A stretch of 64,000 nucleotides of DNA from Pseudoxanthomonas sp. X-1 (GCF_020042665.1 NZ_CP083376.1:2640001-2704000); one strand, 5' to 3'; shown: positions 16,301 to 26,639, numbered from the stretch's first letter. Program-made: numbers and translations. Notes: a model not told the origin generated them from the letters alone.

Positions 16301-16987
16301 ATGGCCAACAACTACTACGAAGCCACCGGCGTTCTCGTGCTCGACCGTGTGACGCCCGTCATCCAGGCGCTGTTCGGCGCCTTCGCGCTGGACGAGAGCC
16401 ACCCCGGCAACGGGCAGGCCTACATCGCCCAGATCGCCGAGACCACCAATCCGCAATGGCCGGACGTGCTCGATGGCCTGGAAGACCTGGCCACGCAACT
16501 CGGTATTCCGATGCCGGACGACGAAGGGCTGTCGATCCCGCCGCTGCTCGAACTGCTCGCCGTGCACTTCCGTGCCGATGAGGACGAAGAGCTGGGGAAC
16601 TTGATCGACCGTCATTCGTTCGAGGACACCGCCGATCTCGACGCATTGTTTCTGATCGCCACCCGGTTCGATGACGGGCACCACCTGACCGCCATCCAGT
16701 TCGAGGGCTGCTGGTACTGCAGCAAGCCGCGGCTGTTCGAGTTCGGCGGCAACGGCTGCTACCTGAGCCGCGAGGTCCGCTTCATCAGCTCCTCCTCCCA
16801 GGCCCTCCAGCTCGGCGACCAATTGCGCAAGACCATTGTGGCCGCCGACATCGAAGAGGCTTCGGCCCTGATCGCGCTGGAGACCATCAATCTGCTGGCG
16901 GGCGTCAGCGACGAGCCATTCCGCATGAATTTGCGCCGGCGCGTCGCCGAGCGATTGGCCCAAACGCCAACGATCAGCGTCACCTGA
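16301..16987 (+). CDS. Conserved ICE hypothetical protein
   Basis: The protein has 228 residues. The ATG at 16301 follows GAAAGGAGCC. It is an acidic cytoplasmic protein without recognised domain. Notable blocks are LIDRHSFEDTADLDALFLIATRFDDGHHLTAIQFEGCWYCSKPR and FEFGGNGCYLSREVRF; WYC and GCY give two cysteines that could bind metal. Its leader carries a strong stem-loop. Function unknown. Confidence 0.72.
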   Translation: MANNYYEATGVLVLDRVTPVIQALFGAFALDESHPGNGQAYIAQIAETTNPQWPDVLDGLEDLATQLGIPMPDDEGLSIPPLLELLAVHFRADEDEELGNLIDRHSFEDTADLDALFLIATRFDDGHHLTAIQFEGCWYCSKPRLFEFGGNGCYLSREVRFISSSSQALQLGDQLRKTIVAADIEEASALIALETINLLAGVSDEPFRMNLRRRVAERLAQTPTISVT

Positions 16988-17009
16988 CGCTGTTTCCTTT
17001 CTTTCCACC

Positions 17010-17030
17010 CACCGGGGTCAATTCCCGGTG
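17010..17030 (+). promoter_or_regulatory. Leader stem-loop before the 245-residue gene
   Basis: CACCGGG (17010-17016) pairs with CCCGGTG (17024-17030) about 40 bases before the ATG at 17071; a TTGGAG ribosome-binding site follows. Many genes in this region share this layout. Confidence 0.5.
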
Positions 17031-17070
17031 GCGGGGATTTGCTCCATCATTATTCTGTTGGAGAAATCCC

Positions 17071-17808
17071 ATGTCCCAGAATCCCAATCCCTTTCTACGC
17101 GGCTACTGGAATCTGAAAATCGTCCGCACGCTGTCCATCAGCTACGAGGACGGAAGCCCGCATGTTTGGCGAAACATCCACCCGAGCCAGCAGCACCTCT
17201 GCGACGCGGCGCTGGTTTCTTCTCCTTGCATCATCACCAGCGACTTCGCGGTGGTCAGGACTGGCACCGAACCTGTCGGCGCCGCACTGATCGCCGAATG
17301 CGACGCGGCTGAAGGGGGCAGCGGCGAAGGCATGGTGGGTGCCGTGGTGTACGCGATCCACGGCGACGACTTCGACGGCCGCCCCGTCCACATTGGCGAC
17401 ACCTATTCGGCCGAGGCCGCACGGGAAGTCGTGCAGCGGTTGAGCTTCGAGACCGGCTACTACAGCCGGTGCTGGGAAATCAGCAGCGCGCACATCAGCC
17501 GCGAAACCGGCCAGTACCTGGCCAACCTGGCTGACCTCGCGACGCCGGAGGCCTTTTTGTTCATCGCGTTCCGGATTCCCTACAGCCCGGCGATCGGCGT
17601 CAAGCTGATCTCCACGCCCTGGACGGACCAGCACCTGCAGGACGTCGAGGGGATCGCCGCCGAGCAGCTTCGGCAGGAGCACCGCAGCAAGGGCATGCCG
17701 GACGAGCTGGCACAGATCCTTGAACTGGCCGGCCAGGCCGACGTGCGCATCCTCATCCTCGATGCCGACGCACCCGTGTTGCCGGGCCTATCGCTGGCCG
17801 GCGAATAG
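17071..17808 (+). CDS. Conserved ICE hypothetical protein
   Basis: The protein has 245 residues and follows TTGGAGAAATCCC. It has no signal peptide or membrane helix and no recognised domain. Visible features are the acidic GDDFDGRPVHIGDTYSAEAAREVVQRLSFETGYYS... segment (read in parts) and a C-terminal VRILILDADAPVLPG strand. It is monocistronic in appearance, with its own leader hairpin. Function unknown; the gene's length and codon use make it real. Confidence 0.72.
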   Translation: MSQNPNPFLRGYWNLKIVRTLSISYEDGSPHVWRNIHPSQQHLCDAALVSSPCIITSDFAVVRTGTEPVGAALIAECDAAEGGSGEGMVGAVVYAIHGDDFDGRPVHIGDTYSAEAAREVVQRLSFETGYYSRCWEISSAHISRETGQYLANLADLATPEAFLFIAFRIPYSPAIGVKLISTPWTDQHLQDVEGIAAEQLRQEHRSKGMPDELAQILELAGQADVRILILDADAPVLPGLSLAGE

Positions 17809-17848
17809 CTGCCACACACATCCCCGGCCTTCCTTGTCCTCACCGCAT

Positions 17849-17883
17849 GCCGGCCCGGTCTCCCGCCAGAGAGCCGGGCCGGC
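17849..17883 (+). promoter_or_regulatory. Very strong leader hairpin before the 92-residue gene
   Basis: The arm 17849-17862 (GCCGGCCCGGTCTC) pairs with 17869-17883 (GAGAGCCGGGCCGGC), 14 pairs with a single-base bulge around a six-base loop. It lies 22 bases before the ATG at 17906. Confidence 0.6.
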
Positions 17884-17905
17884 GCACTTTCACAGGAGCG
17901 ATCCC

Positions 17906-18184
17906 ATGTTCCCCGACCTCATCACACCCGCATCCGACTTCGAGCACCAACTCGGAGCCTGCGTCAACGCCATGAGCCAGGAAGATGCCATCGGCCAGAT
18001 CCTGGTATTCGAGCGCATGAGCGGCACGCTGCACATGCGCCATATCGCCAGCGCCGACCTGGTGGACACCGACGTGGACGACTACGAAATGGTCGTCTTC
18101 GACGGTGGCAACACAAGCGGCGACACGTGGAAACACGTGTTCTTTCCGCGTCAGCGCGAGCACTACTTCGTGTACCAAGCCTGA
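17906..18184 (+). CDS. Small conserved ICE protein, unknown function
   Basis: The protein has 92 residues. The ATG at 17906 follows ACAGGAGCG. It is strongly acidic (DLVDTDVDDYEMVVFDGG) and ends in an aromatic KHVFFPRQREHYFVYQA. It has no recognised domain. It is bounded by a very stable leader hairpin and a clear intrinsic terminator, so it forms a single-gene unit. Confidence 0.7.
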   Translation: MFPDLITPASDFEHQLGACVNAMSQEDAIGQILVFERMSGTLHMRHIASADLVDTDVDDYEMVVFDGGNTSGDTWKHVFFPRQREHYFVYQA

Positions 18185-18191
18185 TTCCTCC

Positions 18192-18213
18192 AGCCCCTTT
18201 CGAGGGGCTTTTT
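18192..18213 (+). terminator. Rho-independent terminator
   Basis: AGCCCCT (18192-18198), a TTCG loop and AGGGGCT (18203-18209) are followed by TTTTTC. Confidence 0.9.
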
Positions 18214-18282
18214 CTTGCCCGCAGCACAGGAAAACGGTTGTGGTGCGGTGCCGTTTCCTGCGGGCAGGCAGACCGCCCCAGG

Positions 18283-18400
18283 GCCATGCTTGCCCCATGT
18301 TCGTCGGCGTTGCCGGCACATGCCCAGGCAGTCGAGACCTTCGAGGCTGCAAGCGCGGGAAACCGTGCTGGTCGTTTCTTCCTACGGACCTACCGCGTCC
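18283..18400 (+). ncRNA. Three-stem cis-regulatory RNA-like element, copy 2
   Basis: Stem 1 is GTCGGC (18303-18308) / GCCGGC (18312-18317). The linker ACATGCCCAG leads to stem 2, GCAGTC (18328-18333) / GGCTGC (18345-18350). Stem 3 is GCGCGG (18353-18358) / CCGTGC (18363-18368) with a GAAA loop. Pairing uses different bases from the other copies, including G-U pairs. It precedes the gene at 18473. Confidence 0.72.
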
Positions 18401-18472
18401 ATCCACGCCACCCACAAGGGACCTCTCCCTTGCGGGCGGGGAATCCCTTGTTTTTCCTCAAGGAGTTTCCCC

Positions 18473-19297
18473 ATGGATCGTTCCCTCATCAAATCCATGA
18501 TGCCTTCGCTGGTCGCAGGCCATGTGCCCCGCAACGTGCGGTCGTTCAAGTACCGCGTGTTCGATGATCAGCCGCTGTCCTCAACGCTGGGCTTCGCCAT
18601 CGACCCCCAACCCTTCGACGGCAAGGTGGTCGCCGCGACCGACGATGCCATCGTCGTCAAGCTCAAGCCTTCCGAGTTCGCGGTGCTCGATCCCAGCCTG
18701 GTGACCACGGTTCCTGCCGAAGGCGCCAAGGTGCATGTCCAACCCTATGCCCGTCGTCGCTTCGACGGACTGCGCGCGGACACGCCGGAGGTCATCACCG
18801 AGGAGACTTCGGACGGCACGCCGTACACCATCACGAGGCACATCCTCGGCTCGGCGCCGGCCAAGCTGCCCATTCCCACGCCGCAGTGCATGGAGTTGGG
18901 CCAGCTCATCGAGCAGTTGGAGGAGATGCCGGCCCCCGATCGCTTCCGGCGCATCACCCACATGCTGGTGGATGCCGGTGCCCGCGACTTCACCTGGGTC
19001 GATCCCACGCCCTCCAAGATCATCGAGACCCCGCCGGCGATCAGCTTCACGGTCTCGACCGCGAAGTTCGAGGGCCGGGTGACGATCCTCTACGACCGCG
19101 GCGGAGACACCTACGTGGTGGAACTGCACCGTCAGAACGGTGAATCGGTCGAACTGGTCGATCGGCACGACGAGGTGTATTTCGACATGCTCGGCGAAGT
19201 GCTGGAGAGGCTCATCGACGACGGGCGCTGGCGCCAGATCGACGTGAGCATCCTCGACGCGAAAGCGGCCCGCAAGCGCCAGGCCGTCCCGGCATGA
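18473..19297 (+). CDS. Conserved ICE hypothetical protein downstream of RNA element copy 2
   Basis: The protein has 274 residues. The ATG at 18473 follows CAAGGAGTTTCC. It appears to have two halves. The N-terminal part is rich in beta strands (GFAIDPQPFDGKVVAATDD, VKLKPSEFAVLDPSLV). The C-terminal part reads TILYDRGGDTYVVELHRQNGE and a YFDMLGEVLERLIDDGRW helix. No known domain is recognised. Its leader carries the three-stem RNA element plus a CAAGGGA/TCCCTTG hairpin (18415-18432), so expression is probably regulated in the leader. Confidence 0.72.
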   Translation: MDRSLIKSMMPSLVAGHVPRNVRSFKYRVFDDQPLSSTLGFAIDPQPFDGKVVAATDDAIVVKLKPSEFAVLDPSLVTTVPAEGAKVHVQPYARRRFDGLRADTPEVITEETSDGTPYTITRHILGSAPAKLPIPTPQCMELGQLIEQLEEMPAPDRFRRITHMLVDAGARDFTWVDPTPSKIIETPPAISFTVSTAKFEGRVTILYDRGGDTYVVELHRQNGESVELVDRHDEVYFDMLGEVLERLIDDGRWRQIDVSILDAKAARKRQAVPA

Positions 19298-19381
19298 CGC
19301 CCCGCAGCGAAACCGGGCGGTCCTGCGGCTGACCCGAGGCATCCGCCACGGCGTTCCAGCCGTTCCGGCCGCGTGCACTAC

Positions 19382-19410
19382 AGGCCCTTCATCCCATCGG
19401 ATGGAGGCCT
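19382..19410 (+). promoter_or_regulatory. Leader hairpin of the DUF3085 gene
   Basis: AGGCC (19382-19386) pairs with GGCCT (19406-19410), and inside it CATCC (19390-19394) pairs with GGATG (19399-19403). An ACAGGAG site follows before the ATG at 19442. From memory a DUF3085 RNA motif is described upstream of such genes; whether this is it needs a covariance-model search. Confidence 0.45.
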
Positions 19411-19503
19411 TTCTCATTCTTCCACACAGGAGATTTCATCCATGTCACTGCGATTCAAAGGCGCTGACCTGCGCCCCGTGCTGACCGAAGCCATCGCCAA
19501 TCA

Positions 19504-19542
19504 GGGGTCGTCTCAGAAAACGGAAAAAAATCGTACGCTAAG
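19504..19542 (+). repeat. Left terminal inverted repeat with adjacent target duplication AATCA (19499-19503)
   Basis: The 39 bases begin GGGGTCGTCTCAGAAAACGG and end TACGCTAAG, which is the Tn21/Tn501-type end. Confidence 0.93.
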
Positions 19543-19558
19543 AGCCGAAGTGGGCCCT

Positions 19559-19966
19559 TTAGCAGCAATGCAAAGCTGCGATCAACGGGCAGGAAACATT
19601 GCCATGGTGCGCGTTGCACTCTCTCACTAGCGTCGACAGGGCCTCTTCCATCCGCGTGAGGTCCGCCATGCGTGCGCGCACATCGGCCAGCCGGTGAGCA
19701 GCCAGTTCGGCCGCCTCGCTGCAATGGGTGCCGTCCTCCAGTTTCAGGAGCTGGCCGACTTCATCCAGGCTGAATCCCAGGCGCTGGGCTGACTTCACGA
19801 ACTTCACCCGCGCCACGTCCGCCTGCCCGTAGCGGCGGATGCGACCGTAGGGCCGCTCCGGCTGGGGTAGCAAGCCCTTGAGCTGATAGAAGCGGATCGT
19901 CTCCACGTTGACCCGGGCTGCCTTGGCGAAGGCCCCGATGGTCAGATTCTCTTGAGCGTTCTCCAT
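19559..19966 (-). CDS. merR: Hg(II)-responsive regulator MerR
   Basis: The protein has 135 residues. The N-terminal HTH is [34 protein letters not shown], and the dimer helix follows. The three Hg-binding cysteines are present: [15 protein letters not shown] and VSCPLI. It is transcribed divergently from merTPA. By family it represses the mer promoter without Hg(II), activates it with Hg(II) and represses its own gene. Its start lies next to the operator at 19972-20002. Confidence 0.95.
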   Translation of the reverse strand: MENAQENLTIGAFAKAARVNVETIRFYQLKGLLPQPERPYGRIRRYGQADVARVKFVKSAQRLGFSLDEVGQLLKLEDGTHCSEAAELAAHRLADVRARMADLTRMEEALSTLVRECNAHHGNVSCPLIAALHCC

Positions 19967-19971
19967 GGCGC

Positions 19972-20002
19972 TTGACTCCGTAGTTGACTACGGAAGTAAC
20001 GT
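19972..20002 (+). promoter_or_regulatory. mer operon promoter/operator
   Basis: The -35 TTGACT (19972-19977) and -10 TAACGT (19997-20002) have a 19-base spacer that holds the MerR dyad CCGTAG (19978-19983) / CTACGG (19988-19993). Confidence 0.88.
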
Positions 20003-20037
20003 TACAGCATCAAGCGAAGTCCCGGAAGGAGAACCTT

Positions 20038-20388
20038 ATGTCGGAACCCAAGAACGGCTGCGGCGCACTGGCGACCGGCGGCGTCGCGGCCGTCCTCGCC
20101 TCGGCCTGCTGCCTCGGCCCCCTTGTCCTGGTCGCGCTCGGCTTCTCTGGCGCGTGGATCGGCAACCTGACCGTGCTGGAGCCGTATCGGCCGATCTTCA
20201 TCGGCGCAGCGCTCATCGCGCTGTTCTTCGCCTGGCGCAGCATCTTCCGACCAGCCCATGCCTGCAAGCCCGGCGACGTTTGCGCCGTGCCCCAAGTGCG
20301 GACTGCCTACAAGGTGATCTTCTGGATCGTGGCCGCCCTGGTTCTGGTTGCCCTCGCGTTTCCCTACGTCCTGCCGCTGTTCTACTGA
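20038..20388 (+). CDS. merT: Mercuric ion transporter MerT
   Basis: The protein has 116 residues. The ATG at 20038 follows AAGGAGAACC. It has three membrane segments. The first carries the Hg-binding pair in ASACCLGPLVLVALG; a second cysteine pair occurs in HACKPGDVCAVP on the loop. It accepts Hg(II) from MerP and passes it inward to MerA. It is the first gene of the operon, followed after 12 bases by merP. Confidence 0.95.
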   Translation: MSEPKNGCGALATGGVAAVLASACCLGPLVLVALGFSGAWIGNLTVLEPYRPIFIGAALIALFFAWRSIFRPAHACKPGDVCAVPQVRTAYKVIFWIVAALVLVALAFPYVLPLFY

Positions 20389-20400
20389 AAGGAGATCACC

Positions 20401-22387
<1,987 letters not shown>

Positions 22388-22405
22388 GGAAAAGGGAGGT
22401 GTTCG

Positions 22406-23403
22406 ATGAACGCCTACAGCCGCGCCAACCGCCGCATCTACGCGGCCTTGTCCGATCCCCTGTCGGCCACCCACCGGCACCGCCTCGACGATCTGCTCAA
22501 GCGCCACGACAACGGCAAGACGACCTGGCTGGCCTGGCTGCGCCAGTCGCCCGTCAAGCCGAACTCCCGCCACATACTCGAACACATCGAGCGCCTCAAA
22601 GCCTGGCAGGCGCTCGACCTGCCTTCCGGCATCGAGCGGTCGGTGCACCAGAACCGCCTGCTCAAGATCGCCCGCGAAGGCGGCCAGATGACGCCCGCCG
22701 ATCTGGCCAAGTTCGAGGCACAGCGCCGCTACGCGACCCTGGTGCGCTCGCCATCGAGGGCATGGCCACCGTCACCGACGAAATCATCGACCTGCACGAC
22801 CGCATCCTGGGCAAGCTGTTCAACGCTGCCAAGCACAAGCATCAGCAGCAGTTCCAGGCGTCCGGCAAGGCGATCAACGCCAAGGTGCGGCTGGCCACCT
22901 CGATCAAGCAGGGCACGGTGACGGCCTCGCTGATGCTCAGGAAACTCGGCAGCTACCCGCGCCAGAACGGCCTGGCCGTGGCGCTGCGCGAGCTGGGCCG
23001 CATCGAGCGAACGCTGTTCATCCTGGACTGGCTGCAAAGCGTCGAGCTGCGCCGCCGCGTGCATGCCGGACTGAACAAGGGCGAAGCCCGCAACGCGCTA
23101 GCCCGCGCCGTGTTCTTCAACCGGCTGGGCGAAATCCGCGACCGCAGTTTCGAGCAGCAGCGCTACCGGGCCAGCGGCCTCAACCTGGTGACGGCGGCCA
23201 TAGTGTTGTGGAACACGGTCTATCTGGAACGGGCCTCAAACGCCTTACGCGGTCACGGCCAGACTGTCGATGACGCCCTGTTGCAGTACCTGTCGCCGCT
23301 GGGCTGGGAGCACATCAACCTGACCGGCGATTACCTCTGGCGCAGCAGCGCCAAGATCGGCGCGGGCAAGTTCAGGCCGCTACGACCGCTGCAACCGGCT
23401 TAG
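22406..23403 (+). pseudogene. tnpA: Decayed Tn3-family transposase (tnpA remnant)
   Basis: The frame starts at the equivalent of residue 170 or so of a Tn21/Tn501-type TnpA ([21 protein letters not shown]). A single-base loss near 22742 shifts the frame after RRYATLV. The second frame continues [22 protein letters not shown] to KAINAKVRL, then jumps directly to [19 protein letters not shown], so several hundred residues are missing, including the catalytic acidic residues. The C-terminus to [12 protein letters not shown] is intact and its stop overlaps the right inverted repeat. Three lesions make it non-functional. Confidence 0.92.
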
Positions 23404-23436
23404 CGTACGATTTTTTCCGTTTTCTGAGACGTCCCC
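23399..23436 (-). repeat. Right terminal inverted repeat with adjacent target duplication AATCA (23437-23441)
   Basis: The 38 bases match the left end in inverted order, with one base fewer in the A-run and one substitution near the tip (GGGGACG against GGGGTCG). Confidence 0.93.
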
Positions 23437-23751
23437 AATCAGTGCCGCATTGTCCTGGTCAAGGATCAGGGCGTGTACTTCCTCGCCGAGCGTGGGGAGC
23501 GTCGCCCGGATGGGCGCCAGGCACTGCTCGCCTACGCCGTCGGATGCAACCCGGACACCGACCCGTTCGATGACTGGTGGCACCTCGCCGGCCGCGAGCT
23601 GGGCGGCGATGACTTCGCGGAGTATTTCGACCCGAAGGACGGCCTGTTCACGCGCCTCCAGCACTCGGCGGACGATCTCGTGCTTTCCGCCACCGCCACG
23701 CACCTGTCCTTAGCAGTGGTGCCTCCCGCCTGACGCGGCAACCGCCTCGCA

Positions 23752-23776
23752 GCCCCCGCATCGGGGGCCTTCTTTT
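23752..23776 (+). terminator. Rho-independent terminator after the DUF3085 gene
   Basis: GCCCCCG (23752-23758), a CAT loop and CGGGGGC (23762-23768) are followed by CTTCTTTT. Confidence 0.85.
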
Positions 23777-23874
23777 GTTCGCACCGCCGCCATCGCCGCG
23801 CGTGCGCGTTTGTCTCCAGCCGCCGAGGCACGCCCCGCCGGCCACAACGCCGGCATGCCACCGGAGACAACCGC

Positions 23875-24325
23875 ATGAACACGCCATCGACCTCGCCGAG
23901 GCTGCACCTCCTACCGGTGTCGCTGCGCACGGCCAATGCATTCGTTCTGTCGCACCATCGCCACCACCGCCCGGTCCAGGGCGCGAAGTTCGCCCTGGCC
24001 GTCACGCTGAGCGACAGCGACCTGATCCACGGCGTGGCCATTGTCGGCCGCCCGGTCGCGCGGCACCTGGACGCTGGAAGTCACGCGGCTGTGCACCGAC
24101 GGCACACCCAGCGCCTGCAGCAAGCTCTACGGCGCGGCCTGGCAGGCGGCAAGGGCGCTGGGCTACATACGCCTGCTCACCTACACCATGCCCGACGAAG
24201 GTGGCGCCAGCCTGCGCGCCGCCGGCTGGCGGCTGATCGGCGCGCGCGGTGGCGGCGCCTGGAGCCGTCCCGGCCGTCCGCGCGCCGATACCCCCGAGCA
24301 CCTGCGCGGCGCCAAGTGCCTGTGA
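23875..24325 (+). pseudogene. XF1762-type ICE protein, frameshifted
   Basis: From the ATG at 23875 the frame reads MNTPSTSPRLHLLPVSLRTANAFV, then HHRHHRPVQGAKFALAV and GVAIVGRPVARHLD. Near 24065-24080 the homologous sequence changes frame and continues WTLEVTRLCTDGTPSACSKLYGAAW to a stop at 24325 (LRGAKCL). Both halves are well preserved and look like one GNAT-like protein of about 150 residues, the XF1762 family as I recall it. A short deletion at the CTGGACG word is the simplest cause. The product is probably lost. Confidence 0.72.
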
Positions 24326-24403
24326 CAGGCGCCGGGTGGCGCGGACAAAGGGAAGCGCCCGGGTGCCGATTGATTGCTGCCGCGCGCGCGAGGCCCCGCC
24401 ATG

Positions 24404-24515
24404 CTGGCCCCATGCCTGCTGACGTCGTCAGCGACATGCCAGGCAACCATCGGTCTTCGAGGTTGCGGCGCAGTTCCCACTGCGTGACCGAGCCAGCTCG
24501 CACCGCATCCTTCCG
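24404..24515 (+). ncRNA. Three-stem cis-regulatory RNA-like element, copy 3 (likely DUF3577 RNA motif)
   Basis: Stem 1 is GCTGAC (24418-24423) / GTCAGC (24427-24432). The linker GACATGCCAG leads to stem 2, GCAACC (24443-24448) / GGTTGC (24461-24466). Stem 3 is CGCAGT (24469-24474) / ACTGCG (24479-24484). A CACCGCATCC tail follows. All stems are perfect. The next gene is DUF3577, and a DUF3577 RNA motif is known from comparative genomics, so the match by context is strong. Confidence 0.8.
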
Positions 24516-24634
24516 CGAGCGGCCACCAGCCTCTGGTGGCGGATGCTTTCGCCTTATCAACCCACCGCGGGGTCACGCACCTTCCCCGCATGCGTGGGCC
24601 GGTGTGTCTCCGCTTTTCCCAATGGAGATTCACC

Positions 24635-25564
24635 ATGAACACCACGTCCAACGAGAAATCGTATTTCGACCTCCACACATCGGGCATCGGCTACATCCAG
24701 CGTGTCCGTGAAGTGCCCGTCAGGGGCGGCCGCCGTGCGCAGCCCTTCCTGGCATGCACCATCGCCGCATTGGTCGGCCCCGCCAGGGACCCCAGCTACC
24801 GCTACTTCGATGTCAAGGTCTCGGGTGCCGAGGCCAAGAAGCTCGTTCAGCGCTACATCGGCGTTGACGATTCCAAGCAGCGCCCGCTGGTGCGCTTTCG
24901 CCTCGGTGACCTGTGGGGCGATGCGTACATCCGCGACAAGGGCGAAAACCAGGGCAAGGCCGCCGCGTCCCTCAAGGCGCGACTGCTCAAGGCCGAGCCG
25001 ATCGAGCGGGCCGAACTGGCTTCAATCGAGCAGCACGAGCTGATTACCCGTGGCATCGGCTACCTCAACCGTCCGAAGGACGTCACCCCCAAGGATGGCG
25101 ATCCGTTCCTGTCATGCTCCATCGCCGCATTGGCCGGACCTGTCGATGAACCGGAATATCGGTACTTCGACACGATCGTCGCCACCCTCGGGGCCGAGCA
25201 TCTGGTTCGCCGATGCGTGCAGGCCATCGAAGGGGATCGCAAGGTGCTGATCGCCTTCCGTCTCAACGACATGAAGATCGATCCGTACATCCGTACCAAG
25301 GGCGAGCACGCTGGGGCACCGGCCGCAAGCCTGGAGTCGACGCTGATCCACATCGGTCTGATCAAGATCGATGGCACCCAGGTCTATCCGATGAGCCAGG
25401 CGCAAGCCGAGGCGCCAACGGTGGAGGACGCACCCGCGCCCGAAGCCGACAACGCCATCGACACTGCCGCCGACGCCGTTTCCGACCTACCCGTCGAGTC
25501 CGCCGAGCGCGAGCCCGAGGGTGAAGTCGAGGAGCAGGAGCCGGCCTTGGTCGCTTCGTTTTGA
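24635..25564 (+). CDS. DUF3577 / STY4534-family ICE replication-associated protein
   Basis: The protein has 309 residues. The ATG at 24635 follows AATGGAGATTCACC. It is made of two related copies of the DUF3577 unit. Residues about 8-130 hold GIGYIQRVREVPVRGG, ACTIAALVGPARDPSYRYFD and GDAYIRDKGENQGK. Residues about 135-255 hold GIGYLNRPKDVTPKDGD, SCSIAALAGPVDEPEYRYFD and IDPYIRTKGEHAG. An acidic Ala/Pro/Glu tail follows. The family is associated with ICE and pathogenicity-island replication; the activity is not established. The RNA element and further hairpins in the leader suggest leader-based control. Confidence 0.87.
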   Translation: MNTTSNEKSYFDLHTSGIGYIQRVREVPVRGGRRAQPFLACTIAALVGPARDPSYRYFDVKVSGAEAKKLVQRYIGVDDSKQRPLVRFRLGDLWGDAYIRDKGENQGKAAASLKARLLKAEPIERAELASIEQHELITRGIGYLNRPKDVTPKDGDPFLSCSIAALAGPVDEPEYRYFDTIVATLGAEHLVRRCVQAIEGDRKVLIAFRLNDMKIDPYIRTKGEHAGAPAASLESTLIHIGLIKIDGTQVYPMSQAQAEAPTVEDAPAPEADNAIDTAADAVSDLPVESAEREPEGEVEEQEPALVASF

Positions 25565-25716
25565 TCCGGCATGGCCCCTCATGGGGCCTTGTCGCTTCTC
25601 CTCCCTAGCATCCGCCGCGTCCCCAAGACGCCAAAGGTGCTTGCGTCTTTTCATCCCCCGAGTCCCGCGTGGTCACACGACCGCGCGGTTACCGCATTTC
25701 TCAAAGGAGATCAGCC

Positions 25717-26544
25717 ATGTCTCTGGCATCCCGTTTTGCTCCGCAATCCCCGATCCTGCGCTCTGATCGCCCACTCTCGGACGACCGCATTCGTGCCGTC
25801 GTTCCGTCGATCTTCGCCGACGCTCCACATGGGAGCCGGTCCGATCGGTATGCCTACATACCGACCTCGACCGTGCTGACCAAGCTGCGCCAGGAGGGCT
25901 TCGAGCCCTTCATGGTGTGTCAGACGCGCGTGCGCAACGAGGATCGGCGCGAGTACACGAAGCACCTCATCCGACTTCGCCATGCAAGCCAGATCAACGG
26001 CGACGAGGCGAACGAGATCATCCTGCTCAACAGCCATGACGGCACGAGCAGCTATCAGATGCTCGCCGGCATGTTCCGGTTCGTCTGCCACAACGGCCTG
26101 GTTTGCGGTGACACCACCGCAGACATCCGCGTTCCTCACAAGGGCGACGTGGCAAGCCAGGTGATCGAAGGTGCCTACGAGGTTCTCGAAGGCTTCGAGC
26201 GCGTGCAGGACGCGCGCGATGCGATGCGCACCATCACCCTCGATGAGGGCGAAGCGGAAATCTTTGCGAATTCCGCGCTCGCACTCAAGTACGACGACCC
26301 GGCCAAGTCCACCCCTGTCACGGAGAGCCAACTTCTGGCGCCCAGGCGCTGGGACGACCGCAAGAACGACCTGTGGGCCGTCTTCAACCGCGTCCAGGAG
26401 AACCTAGTCAAAGGGGGCCTGAACGGACGCTCGGCCAATGGCCGCAATCAACGCACCCGTCCGGTGCAAGGAATCGACCAGAACCTGCGCCTGAACCGGG
26501 CGTTGTGGCTGCTGGCCGAAGGCATGCGCCAGCTCAAGGCGTGA
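25717..26544 (+). CDS. DUF932 family protein
   Basis: The protein has 275 residues. The ATG at 25717 follows AAAGGAGATCAGCC. DUF932 is recognised from IPTSTVLTKLRQEGFEPFMV, EYTKHLIRLRHASQINGDEANEIILLNSHDGTSSY (read in parts), GMFRFVCHNGLVCGD and the C-terminal WAVFNRVQENLVKGG. DUF932 proteins are widespread on plasmids and ICEs and are often viewed as DNA-metabolism accessories; no activity is established. It is a single gene with its own leader and a hairpin after its stop. Confidence 0.9.
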   Translation: MSLASRFAPQSPILRSDRPLSDDRIRAVVPSIFADAPHGSRSDRYAYIPTSTVLTKLRQEGFEPFMVCQTRVRNEDRREYTKHLIRLRHASQINGDEANEIILLNSHDGTSSYQMLAGMFRFVCHNGLVCGDTTADIRVPHKGDVASQVIEGAYEVLEGFERVQDARDAMRTITLDEGEAEIFANSALALKYDDPAKSTPVTESQLLAPRRWDDRKNDLWAVFNRVQENLVKGGLNGRSANGRNQRTRPVQGIDQNLRLNRALWLLAEGMRQLKA

Positions 26545-26552
26545 TGCCAAGC

Positions 26553-26579
26553 GGACCTCGCCCAGCTCGGGTGAGGTCC
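26553..26579 (+). terminator. Stem-loop after the DUF932 gene
   Basis: GGACCTC (26553-26559) pairs with GAGGTCC (26573-26579), with an inner GCCC/GGGT stem; CATTTCC follows. It is a weak terminator candidate. Confidence 0.55.
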
Positions 26580-26639
26580 ATTTCCTCTCATCCACCGGGC
26601 GCCGTCGGCGGCCCGCTATTCGTCATCAGGAGAACCAAC

